Below, one piece after another: positions 1 to 7,560 of a stretch of DNA of 17,448 bases. The position numbers were made by a program, and so were the translations under genes. The stretch comes from JAJTHJ01 sp046316025 (GTDB taxonomy: Bacteria > Pseudomonadota > Gammaproteobacteria > Burkholderiales > Burkholderiaceae_F), in NCBI GenBank assembly GCA_046316025.1, contig JBKCXU010000012.1, positions 1-17,448 on the forward strand, in the 5' to 3' direction. Under the pieces are notes generated by a model. The model did no database searches. It was not told the origin of the DNA and saw only the letters and a program-made list of their open reading frames with translations. Positions within the stretch are counted from its first letter, which is position 1, and the number at the start of each line of letters is the position of its first letter.

Positions 1-147
1 ACCGATCCGGCCTCGTCCAGCGCCGCCGCAGCGGACAGCGCGCCGAGCGCAGCCGACTTCTACCTTGCCAATACCGGTGGCGGGCTGCCGGCGGCCGATC
101 TCGATCTGCTGCGACAACAGACCGGCTTGGGCGGCCTCGGCTTATAG
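1..147 (+). CDS. C-terminal end of an unrecognised protein (5' truncated by window)
   Basis: Reading frame 1 is open from the first base to a TAG at 145-147 and gives 48 residues. An Ala/Ser/Asp-rich linker is followed by a more ordered tail containing ADFYLANTGGG and ending in QQTGLGGLGL. The third codon positions are rich in G and C, as in the other genes here, so I take it as the real end of a gene that begins outside the window. It converges on the TPR gene: its TAG directly abuts that gene's stop codon (142-144 on the other strand), leaving no room for a separate terminator. I do not recognise the family, and 48 residues are too few to propose a function. Confidence 0.6.
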   Translation, partial: TDPASSSAAAADSAPSAADFYLANTGGGLPAADLDLLRQQTGLGGLGL

Positions 148-1479
148 CGCCGCCAGCGCCTGCCGCACCTGCGCGAAGACGCTGTCCCAGTCGCCTGGCC
201 GCGGCTGGCGAAAAATGCGCATCGACGGGTACCACGGGCTGTCGGTGCGGTCGCGCAGATACAGCCAGTACGCGTAGTGCGGCAGCAGGTTCCACACCGG
301 CTTGCCGAGCGAGCCCGCCAGGTGCGCGACCGCGGAGTCGGTCATCACCACGAGATCGAGCGCTTCGATGGCGGCGGCGGTGTCGGCAAAGTCGGACAGC
401 AGCGGCGCCAGGTCGGTGACGAGCGGCGCCCCGCCGCTGTCTTGCAAGTCCGGCGCGCGCGGCCCCACTTGCAGGCTGAACAGGCGCACGCCGGGCACTT
501 CGGCCAGCGACAAAAAGCGGCTCGCCTCGGTGGCGCGCCGCGCGTTGGCGCGGAAGGTCGTGCTGCCCGACCAGACGATGCCGACCTTCAACCGTGCCTT
601 GACCGCGGCAATGGCCGGTTGCAGTTTGGCGCGCGCCTCGTCCGGAACGTGCAGTTTTGCCGCCGACGGCAGATCGTCGAGGCTTTTCATGAAGTGCCGC
701 GGCAGCGCCATGATCGGGCTGTGCGCTGCGTAGTCGGCGGGCACCGGCGAGCCGATCGGCAACAAGTGGTCGACCCCCGGCAGTCGCGAGAAGAGCCGCA
801 GCAACGGCGGCTTGCAGCCGAGCGCGATCTTGCCAACCCGCTGGCGGGCGAGCGGCACGAAGCGCGCGGACAACAGCGAGTCGCCAAAGCCTTGCTCCGG
901 CCAGACGAGCAGCGTCTTGTCCGGCAGCGGCGCGCCGTCCCACAGCGGCTGCGCAAAGGGCGGCATCGCGCCGGCCTCCGTCGTCTTCCAGCGCCAATCG
1001 AAAGCCGGCCAGCCGCGTTCGTAGTCGCCCAGCCCGAGCAGCGCCTGCGCCCGGTCGAAGTGCGCGTCGGCGTGGTTCGGCTCCAGGCGCAGCGCCTCGT
1101 CGTAGGCGGCGACGGCTTCTTCGAGCCGGTTGCTCTCGCGCAGCGCCACGCCGAGATTGCACCAGCTGCCCGCCACCGGCCGCACCTTGATGGCGGCGCG
1201 GTGGGCGGCGATGGCCTCGCCGTGCCGGCCGAGGTCCTTCAGCGCATTGCCCATGTTGCTGTACGCATCGGCGCCGCGCGGGTCGAGTTCCAGCGCGCGC
1301 CGGTAGCAGGGCACCGCGGCGGCCTGTTTGCCATTTACGCGCAGCGCGACGCCGAGCGCGTTCCACAGGTCGGGGCGTTGCGGGTGCGCCGCCACCGCCT
1401 CGCGCGCCAGTTGCAACGCCCGCGCGTTGTCCTTGGCCGAGATCGCGGCGGAGATGGCGGCGACGGTGGGGTCGGGCAT
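142..1479 (-). CDS. TPR-repeat protein with C-terminal glycosyltransferase-like domain
   Basis: The protein has 445 residues. Roughly residues 1-170 are TPR repeats, with the typical alternation seen in LWNALGVALRVNGKQAAAV, AYSNMGNALKDLGRHGEAI and AHFDRAQALLGLGDYERGW. Residues of about 175-445 resemble the nucleotide-sugar-binding (GT-B) half of proteins distantly related to heptosyltransferases and O-GlcNAc transferase: VGIVWSGS, then LDLVVMTDSAVAHLAGSLGK, then DSPWYPSMRIFRQ near the end. Such proteins are usually annotated only as TPR proteins, and their sugar donor and acceptor are generally unknown. No signal peptide or membrane segment is visible. It is the last gene of the purH-side run, 78 bp after purH, and its ATG sits 4 nt after a heptamer inverted repeat, with no Shine-Dalgarno sequence in between. 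A glycosyltransferase role is inferred from fold-level motifs only. Confidence 0.8.
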   Translation of the reverse strand: MPDPTVAAISAAISAKDNARALQLAREAVAAHPQRPDLWNALGVALRVNGKQAAAVPCYRRALELDPRGADAYSNMGNALKDLGRHGEAIAAHRAAIKVRPVAGSWCNLGVALRESNRLEEAVAAYDEALRLEPNHADAHFDRAQALLGLGDYERGWPAFDWRWKTTEAGAMPPFAQPLWDGAPLPDKTLLVWPEQGFGDSLLSARFVPLARQRVGKIALGCKPPLLRLFSRLPGVDHLLPIGSPVPADYAAHSPIMALPRHFMKSLDDLPSAAKLHVPDEARAKLQPAIAAVKARLKVGIVWSGSTTFRANARRATEASRFLSLAEVPGVRLFSLQVGPRAPDLQDSGGAPLVTDLAPLLSDFADTAAAIEALDLVVMTDSAVAHLAGSLGKPVWNLLPHYAYWLYLRDRTDSPWYPSMRIFRQPRPGDWDSVFAQVRQALAAL

Positions 1480-1483
1480 GGAC

Positions 1484-1550
1484 GGTTGTCGGTTGTCGGT
1501 TAGCCGTTGTCCCCGCTAAACGCGCAACGGACGACAGTCAACAGACAACC
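1484..1550. repeat. Inverted heptamer repeat between purH and the TPR gene
   Basis: The plus strand carries four heptamers in a row at 1484-1511 (GGTTGTC, GGTTGTC, GGTTAGC, CGTTGTC). After an 11-nt loop, four more lie on the opposite strand at 1523-1550 (read as GGTTGTC, TGTTGAC, TGTCGTC, CGTTGCG). The arms agree at 20 of 28 positions, and the outermost heptamer is perfect, so transcript from purH could fold here. It lacks a T-tract, so it is not a classical intrinsic terminator. It lies 7 nt after the purH stop codon and ends 4 nt before the TPR gene start codon. Confidence 0.8.
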
Positions 1551-1557
1551 TGCTCTT

Positions 1558-3104
<1,547 letters not shown>

Positions 3105-3108
<4 letters not shown>

Positions 3109-3404
3109 TTCTTCGCCGCCACCAGCAGTTTGTGTTCGACCAGCTTCTTGTGCAGCGTGTTGCGGTTGATGCCGAGCAGCTCGGCGGCCGCCGACTGATT
3201 GCCGCCGCAGCGGTCGAGCGCGAACTGCACCAGCGGCCGCTCCACGGCGGTCATCACCATCTCGTGCAGCGCGTGCGGCTTGGCGCCATCGAGGTCGTCG
3301 AAGTACTGGTTCAACGAGCGCAGCACGCAGTCCTGAATCGACTCGCCCGCGGGACGGCGGACGAGGGCCGGGGCGGCGGGGCGCGCAGGCGCGACAAAGG
3401 GCAT
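3105..3404 (-). CDS. fis: Fis-family nucleoid-associated DNA-binding protein
   Basis: The product has 99 residues, against 98 for E. coli Fis. Fis is a homodimeric DNA-bending protein that regulates rRNA, tRNA and many growth-linked promoters and helps organise the nucleoid. The N-terminal part is Pro/Ala-rich and unlike the E. coli beta-hairpin arm. The core (YFDDLDGAKPHALHEMVMTA, then ERPLVQFALDRCGGNQ) and the C-terminal helix-turn-helix (AAELLGINRNTLHKKL) match the family well. It lies 20 bp after dusB and overlaps purH by 4 bp, in line with the conserved dusB-fis pairing. The start is supported by a GGAGA sequence 5 nt upstream. With the N-terminal arm divergent, its role as a partner of site-specific recombinases is uncertain. 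Confidence 0.95.
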
Positions 3405-3409
3405 CGGAT

Positions 3410-3414
3410 TCTCC
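3410..3414 (-). promoter_or_regulatory. Shine-Dalgarno sequence of fis
   Basis: On the minus strand GGAGA lies 5 nt before the fis ATG. It is one of only two clear Shine-Dalgarno sequences in the window and fixes the fis start. Confidence 0.65.
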
Positions 3415-3424
3415 GCAAAGGGGT

Positions 3425-4411
3425 TCAGTGCAAGCGCTCGTGTCGGTCGCCGTAAGCCTGAAGGAAATCGCTTACGGCGCGGCGTTGCGCGGCACAGTCG
3501 TCAAGGGTGTTCAGACGATCGCAAAAATCGGCGCCGCCGGCGAGCGGCTTCAAGTACCAGCCGAGGTGCTTGCGCGCGCTCTTCACGCCGCGCTCGGCGC
3601 CGTGAAAGCGATAGTGATCGTCCAGGTGTTCGAGCAGCCGTTCTCGCGCCTCGTCCACGCGCGGCGGCGGCGGCACCGTGCCGGTGGCGAGGTACGCGGC
3701 AATCTGCCCGTAGAGCCACGGCCGGCCGAGCGCGGCGCGGCCGATCATCACTGCGTCGGCGCCGGTGGCGGCGAGCACGGCCTGCGCCTTCTGCGGGCTG
3801 TCGATATCGCCGTTGGCGACCACCGGGATCGTCACCGCGCGCTTGACTGCGGCGATGGTGTCGTACTCCGCCTGCCCGCCGAAGCCGCAGGCGCGCGTGC
3901 GCCCGTGCACCGCCAGCATCCGCACACCGGCGCTCTGCGCCAGTTGCGCGATGCGCACCGCGTTGCGGCTGCCCGGATCCCAGCCGGTGCGGATCTTCAC
4001 CGTCACCGGCACGTCCACCGCGCTCACGACGGTGTCCAGAATGCGCGCCACCAGCGGCTCGTCGCGCAGCAGGGCCGAACCGCACGCGGCGTTGAGCACC
4101 TTCTTGGCCGGGCAGCCCAGGTTGATGTCGATGATCTGCGCGCCGCGCGCCACGTTGTAGCGCGCCGCCTCGGCCAGCATCTGCGGATCGGCGCCGGCCA
4201 GTTGCACCGCGCGCGGCTCGGCCTCGCCGTCGTGGTTCAGCCGGCGCGAGGTCTTCTCGCTGGCCCACAGCCGCGGATTGGAGGCCGCCATTTCGGAGAC
4301 CGCATAGCCGGCGCCCAGACGCTTACACAATTGCCGGTAGGGCCGGTCGGTGACCCCCGCCATCGGCGCGACGAAAACGCGGTTAGCCGGCGCGTAAGGG
4401 CCGATGCGCAT
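3425..4411 (-). CDS. dusB: tRNA-dihydrouridine synthase B
   Basis: This is an FMN-dependent enzyme that reduces specific uridines in the tRNA D-loop to dihydrouridine using NADPH. The 328 residues fit DusB (about 320). An N-terminal TIM barrel carries APMAGVTDRPYRQLCKRLGA, the catalytic cysteine C100 in DINLGCPAKKV, KIRTGWDPGSRNA, HGRTRACGFGGQAEYD, and the FMN phosphate-binding stretch VANGDIDSP and GADAVMIGRAALGRPWLYG. The C-terminal helical RNA-binding part follows, with RGVKSARKHLGWYL. Assignment to DusB rather than DusA or DusC rests on close motif agreement and on fis directly downstream. Its leader is C-rich on the mRNA strand because of the CGGGGG repeats, and no Shine-Dalgarno sequence is seen. 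Confidence 0.96.
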   Translation of the reverse strand: MRIGPYAPANRVFVAPMAGVTDRPYRQLCKRLGAGYAVSEMAASNPRLWASEKTSRRLNHDGEAEPRAVQLAGADPQMLAEAARYNVARGAQIIDINLGCPAKKVLNAACGSALLRDEPLVARILDTVVSAVDVPVTVKIRTGWDPGSRNAVRIAQLAQSAGVRMLAVHGRTRACGFGGQAEYDTIAAVKRAVTIPVVANGDIDSPQKAQAVLAATGADAVMIGRAALGRPWLYGQIAAYLATGTVPPPPRVDEARERLLEHLDDHYRFHGAERGVKSARKHLGWYLKPLAGGADFCDRLNTLDDCAAQRRAVSDFLQAYGDRHERLH

Positions 4412-4420
4412 GAGCGGTGC

Positions 4421-4452
4421 GGGAAAGGGAAGGCGGGGGCGGGGGCGGGGGC
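4421..4452 (+). repeat. G-rich tract with CGGGGG repeats, potential G-quadruplex
   Basis: The plus strand has five G-runs (GGG, GGG and three GGGGG) in 32 bases, including three perfect CGGGGG units at 4434-4451. It fits a four-stranded G-quadruplex pattern with 1-nt loops. It lies 10 bp upstream of the dusB start, inside the 174-bp gap 4412-4585. On the dusB mRNA the tract is C-rich, so any quadruplex would form in the template-side DNA, not in that RNA. The six-base unit is also a plausible slippage site. Confidence 0.6.
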
Positions 4453-4552
4453 GGCCGAGATTCTATCGCTGCCGTTGTGGTGTCCGCGCGTGAAAGCTCG
4501 GGGTTGTCGGCGGCCGGTTCTCCGTCGAGTGTGTTTTCTGCCATTGGTCGCG

Positions 4553-4580
4553 GGTTACAGACAACAGGCAACGAACAACC
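4553..4580 (-). repeat. Four heptamer repeats after the UbiH-family gene
   Basis: Read on the minus strand, four heptamers follow one another without gaps: GGTTGTT, CGTTGCC, TGTTGTC, TGTAACC. They begin 5 nt after the stop codon of the FAD monooxygenase gene. Length (28 nt) and type match one arm of the inverted repeat at 1484-1550. A single isolated GGTTGTC occurs on the plus strand at 4502-4508. The rest of the gap 4412-4585 shows only the G-rich tract. Confidence 0.7.
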
Positions 4581-4585
4581 GCCCT

Positions 4586-5725
4586 TCACCGCACCCCGAA
4601 CATCAGCAGCTCCGCCAACCCCCGCCGCGCCGGCGGCATAAGGTCGAGTGCCGCGAGACCCAGCATCCGCACGGCAGCGATCGGTGCGGCGCGGGTGGCG
4701 AAAATCTGCGGCAGCCAGCGTGTCGCCGCGGTAATGGCAGCGCGGTCGGCGCGGCGCCGCTGCGCGTAGACGCGCAGGGCCTCAGTCGCGTCGGCGTGGG
4801 CTGCGAGCGCATCGGCGAGCACCACCGCGTCGCGCAGCCCGAGGTTGAAGCCCTGGCCGGCGACCGGATGCAGCGTCTGCGCGGCATTGCCGAGCCAGAC
4901 GGCGCGATGCTCGACCAGGGCCGCGCGCGTGCGGCTGCGCAGCGGGTAGGCGCTGCGCGGGCCAACGACCGACGCGACGCGTGCCAGCCGCGGCCCGAGC
5001 GCGGCCTGCAACTCGGTGGTGAACTCGCCCGCGCCCGACGCGAGCCGGCGCTGCACCGTGGCGCGGTCGGCGCACCACACGAGCGACCACAGCGGGCCAC
5101 GGTCGCTCGGCGCGGGCAGCAGCGCCAGCGGCCCGTCGCGTGTAAAGCGCTCGAACGCCGTGCCGGCGGGCGGGCCGGCCAGCACGACCTCGCCGATCAG
5201 CGCCCAGGGCAGCGCGGCGTCGTCCTCGTTGGCGGCGCTGGCCGTACCTTCCGCGTGGATGGCGAGGCCGGCGTCGAGTGTGCCGCCGCCGTCCAGCGCG
5301 ATCGTCACGCGCTCGGGCTTCTGCGCCAAGGCGACGACACGCCGCCCGCGCGCGAGTTCGATCGGCGTGCTGGCCATGGCTGCGGCGTCGAGGGCGGCAA
5401 CCAGATCGCCGTAGTGCACCGTGGCGCCGAGCGGTTGGCCACCGTGATCGCTCGCCGCAAGCCGCGTGACACCGAACTCGCCGGCTGAACTGACGTGCAC
5501 CTCGGCGATCGGGGCGGTGGGCGGGGCGGCAGGGCCGAGCAGTGGCCGCAGCGCATCCCAACTGCCGCGCGCCAGCGCGAGAAGGCGGCGGTCGTTCTGT
5601 GCGTCGGCGAGCGCGCGCGGCTCGATCACGACCGATGCCAGGCCGCGCCGCGCCAGCAACAGCGCGCAGGCCAGCCCGGTCGGGCCGCCACCAACGATGG
5701 CCAGCGGAAGCGCGTTGTCGCTCAT
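4586..5725 (-). CDS. UbiH/VisC-family FAD-dependent monooxygenase
   Basis: This is a flavoprotein of the UbiH/UbiF/COQ6 family, most likely one of the ring hydroxylases of ubiquinone synthesis at the inner-membrane face. It has 379 residues from the ATG at 5725; a TTG directly before it is less likely as the start. The Rossmann FAD motif IVGGGPTG is at residues 10-17, the family pattern DRRLLALARGSWDALRPLLG follows, and the FAD ribityl-binding signature GNAAQTLHPVAGQGFNLGLRDA (abbreviated motif GNAAQTLHP then GQGFNLGLRD) lies near residues 278-299. The central DG motif is degenerate: AEGTAS has Glu159 where the family usually has Asp, and the following Arg is missing. It starts 12 bp after murU and so probably shares its transcript. 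Which ring position it hydroxylates cannot be told, and another substrate is possible. Confidence 0.85.
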   Translation of the reverse strand: MSDNALPLAIVGGGPTGLACALLLARRGLASVVIEPRALADAQNDRRLLALARGSWDALRPLLGPAAPPTAPIAEVHVSSAGEFGVTRLAASDHGGQPLGATVHYGDLVAALDAAAMASTPIELARGRRVVALAQKPERVTIALDGGGTLDAGLAIHAEGTASAANEDDAALPWALIGEVVLAGPPAGTAFERFTRDGPLALLPAPSDRGPLWSLVWCADRATVQRRLASGAGEFTTELQAALGPRLARVASVVGPRSAYPLRSRTRAALVEHRAVWLGNAAQTLHPVAGQGFNLGLRDAVVLADALAAHADATEALRVYAQRRRADRAAITAATRWLPQIFATRAAPIAAVRMLGLAALDLMPPARRGLAELLMFGVR

Positions 5726-5737
5726 CAAGGCAAAAGT

Positions 5738-6427
5738 CTACGCGGCGCGTAGTTTGCGATCGAGTTGCGCCAACTCCTCTGGCGTGCCGACGTTGGCCCA
5801 GCGGCCGCGGTAGTGCTCGCCGCTCACCCGGCCCGCGGCGGCATGCGTGTAGAGCCACGGGAAGAGCTTGGCGCGCACTGCCGGCAGGTCGGCAAACAGG
5901 TGCGGGGCAAAGACGCCGATGCTGGCGTAGGTGAGCCGGGCGCCGTCGCGCGCGATGCGCCCGTGCGCGAGCGCCATGTCGCCGCGGGGATGGAACGGCG
6001 GGTTGTCCACCAGCACCAGATGGGCGTCGGCGGCGCCGGCGGCGATGTCCTGCGCGATGCGCTGCAATCGCCCGTAGTCGTAGTCTGTGACGATGTCGGC
6101 CGCGACGGCGAGGAACGGTGCCTCGCCCAGCAGCGGCAGCGCGTGGACGATGCCGCCCAGCGTTTCCAGCGCGTCGGCGGCGGTGTCGCCCTCGCGCGAG
6201 TAGACGAGCCGCAGCCCGTAGCGCCCGCCGTCGCCGAGCGCCGCGGGGAACGCATCGGGCAGATGCGCGGTGTTGATCACCGCCTCGCGCACGCCGGCGC
6301 GCGCCAGCGCCGCGAGTTGCCACTCGATCAGCCGCCGGCCACCGGCGGCCAGCAGCGGCTTGGGCGTGGCATCGGACAGCGGTCGCATCCGCTCGCCACG
6401 ACCGGCGGCGAAGATCAGCGCCTTCAT
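5738..6427 (-). CDS. murU: N-acetylmuramate alpha-1-phosphate uridylyltransferase
   Basis: MurU makes UDP-MurNAc from MurNAc-1-phosphate and UTP, the last step of the anabolic peptidoglycan sugar-recycling route that bypasses MurA and hence its inhibitor fosfomycin. From the ATG at 6427 it has 229 residues; the longer open frame upstream lies inside amgK and has no nucleotidyltransferase sequence. The N terminus MKALIFAAGRGERMRPLS followed by TPKPLL is the sugar-nucleotidyltransferase signature. Also visible are LETLGGI, ADIVTDYDYGRLQ (metal-binding Asp), HLVLVDNPPFHPRGD, and GRVSGEHYRGRWANVGTPEE near the end, all close to the pseudomonad enzyme as I remember it. It follows amgK by 19 bp, as expected for the pathway. 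The usual LETGGGI reads LETLGGI here. Confidence 0.92.
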   Translation of the reverse strand: MKALIFAAGRGERMRPLSDATPKPLLAAGGRRLIEWQLAALARAGVREAVINTAHLPDAFPAALGDGGRYGLRLVYSREGDTAADALETLGGIVHALPLLGEAPFLAVAADIVTDYDYGRLQRIAQDIAAGAADAHLVLVDNPPFHPRGDMALAHGRIARDGARLTYASIGVFAPHLFADLPAVRAKLFPWLYTHAAAGRVSGEHYRGRWANVGTPEELAQLDRKLRAA

Positions 6428-6446
6428 GGGGTCGGCGGCACGTGCG

Positions 6447-7466
6447 CTACGGCGCGACCATGCCGAGCTCGTCGAACAGCCGCAGCAGCGGCAGCAGTTC
6501 GTCGTAGCGCAGCGCCGTCGCGCGCACGTAGCGGACGAAGCGCGGCGCGTCGGCGAGGTAGTGCGGCTTGCCGTCGCGGTAGTTGATGCGGGCAAAAATG
6601 CCGAGCACCTTCAGGTGCCGCTGCAAGGCCATCCACTCCAGATCGCGCCAGAACGCGCCGAAGTCGGCCCGCACCGGCAGCCCGACGCGGCGGGCGCGCT
6701 CCCAGTAGCGGATCGCCCAGTCGAGCTCGCGCTCCTCGTCCCAACTGAGGAAGGCATCGCGCAGCAGCGAGGCGAGGTCGTAGGTGATCGGCCCGGCCAC
6801 CGCGTCCTGAAAGTCGAGCACGCCGGGGTTGGGGGCGGCGACCATCAGATTGCGCGGCATGTAGTCGCGGTGGACGTAGACCACCGGCTGCGCCAGGCAG
6901 GCGGCGAGGATGCGCTGGGACATCGACTCGAGCGCCAGGCGCTGCGCGCTGGACAGCTCGCGCCGCAGATGGCGCACCACGTACCAGTCGGGAAACAGGC
7001 TCAACTCGCGCCGCAACAGGGCCTCGTCGTAGGCCGGCAACTGGCCGGGCTGCGTTGCCTGTTGCCAACGCAGCAAGGCGTCGATGGCATCGCTCATCAG
7101 CGCGTCGGCGCGGGGGGCGTCGGCTTCGCGCAGCGCCGCCAGATACGTGGTCTGGCCGAGATCGGTCAGCAGCAGGAAGCCTTGCGCCAGTTCCGCCGCC
7201 AGTACCTTTGGGGCGTGCACGCCCGCGGCGGCCAGCAAGCCGGACACGTGGACGAACGGCCGGCAATCTTCCTTGTCCGGCGGGGCATCCATGGCGATCG
7301 CGCTGCCGCCGGGAGCGCCCGCGGCGTCGAGGCGAAAGTAACGGCGAAAGCTGGCGTCGGCCGAGGCCGGCCGCAACGTCGGCACCGCCAGGCCGAGCGC
7401 TGGCGGTTGCGCCAACAACCAAGCGCGCAACTGCTGCGCGCGCACGTCGGAGATGGAGTCGACCAT
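6447..7466 (-). CDS. amgK: Anomeric MurNAc/GlcNAc kinase (aminoglycoside phosphotransferase family)
   Basis: AmgK phosphorylates MurNAc (and GlcNAc) at the anomeric carbon, feeding MurU. I chose the ATG at 7466, giving 339 residues. In-frame ATGs at 7475 and 7526 and a longer extension to 7607 exist, but the extension overlaps lptD and has no kinase character. The kinase fold shows ASFRRYFRL and AIAMDAPPDKED in the N-lobe, FLLLTDLGQTTYL at the hinge, the catalytic loop HRDYMPRN (D201, N206) and the metal-binding D218 in LDFQDAVAGPITYDLASLLR. The family is broad (APH/choline kinase), so the call rests on the motifs together with the adjacent murU and the divergent lptD, the arrangement known from Pseudomonas. 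No clear Shine-Dalgarno sequence precedes any of the candidate starts. Confidence 0.92.
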   Translation of the reverse strand: MVDSISDVRAQQLRAWLLAQPPALGLAVPTLRPASADASFRRYFRLDAAGAPGGSAIAMDAPPDKEDCRPFVHVSGLLAAAGVHAPKVLAAELAQGFLLLTDLGQTTYLAALREADAPRADALMSDAIDALLRWQQATQPGQLPAYDEALLRRELSLFPDWYVVRHLRRELSSAQRLALESMSQRILAACLAQPVVYVHRDYMPRNLMVAAPNPGVLDFQDAVAGPITYDLASLLRDAFLSWDEERELDWAIRYWERARRVGLPVRADFGAFWRDLEWMALQRHLKVLGIFARINYRDGKPHYLADAPRFVRYVRATALRYDELLPLLRLFDELGMVAP

Positions 7467-7560
7467 GGGTCGCATGCCGGGCAGCGCAAACGGTTGCCGG
7501 CGGGAGCATCGAAAGGAAGCATTCATATAATGCCACGGTGCTTCTCCACGCCTCGCTCTC
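7467..7560. promoter_or_regulatory. Divergent amgK / lptD intergenic region
   Basis: This 94-bp region holds the starts of two divergent transcription units. A perfect TATAAT lies at 7526-7531, inside a small inverted repeat (GCATT, five bases, AATGC; 7519-7533), which could serve both directions. If TATAAT is the lptD -10 box, the leader would be only about 20-25 nt. No good -35 box is found 16-18 bp upstream of it (TTGCCG at 7494-7499 is 26 bp away), so an activator or another sigma factor may be needed. No Shine-Dalgarno sequence precedes the lptD ATG. Confidence 0.45.
7526..7531 (+). promoter_or_regulatory. Candidate -10 box for lptD
   Basis: A perfect TATAAT stands out in GC-rich surroundings, 29 bp before the lptD ATG. 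There is no matching -35 hexamer at normal spacing, so this is a candidate only. Confidence 0.4.

Noticed and set aside
1484..1550. Heptamer array as a CRISPR or tRNA-like structure
   Set aside because: The units are only 7 bp with no spacers, so it is not a CRISPR array, and no acceptor stem or anticodon arrangement is present.
4383..4544. Minus-strand open frame starting MAENTLDGEP with a run of eight prolines, upstream of and overlapping dusB
   Set aside because: No Shine-Dalgarno sequence, the proline run is just the translated CGGGGG repeat, the frame runs into dusB in another phase, and the product resembles nothing. It is most likely chance.
3428..5488. Plus-strand open frame of 686 codons opposite dusB and the UbiH-family gene
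   Set aside because: Antisense shadow caused by GC-rich third positions of the true genes; no recognisable motif or ribosome-binding site.
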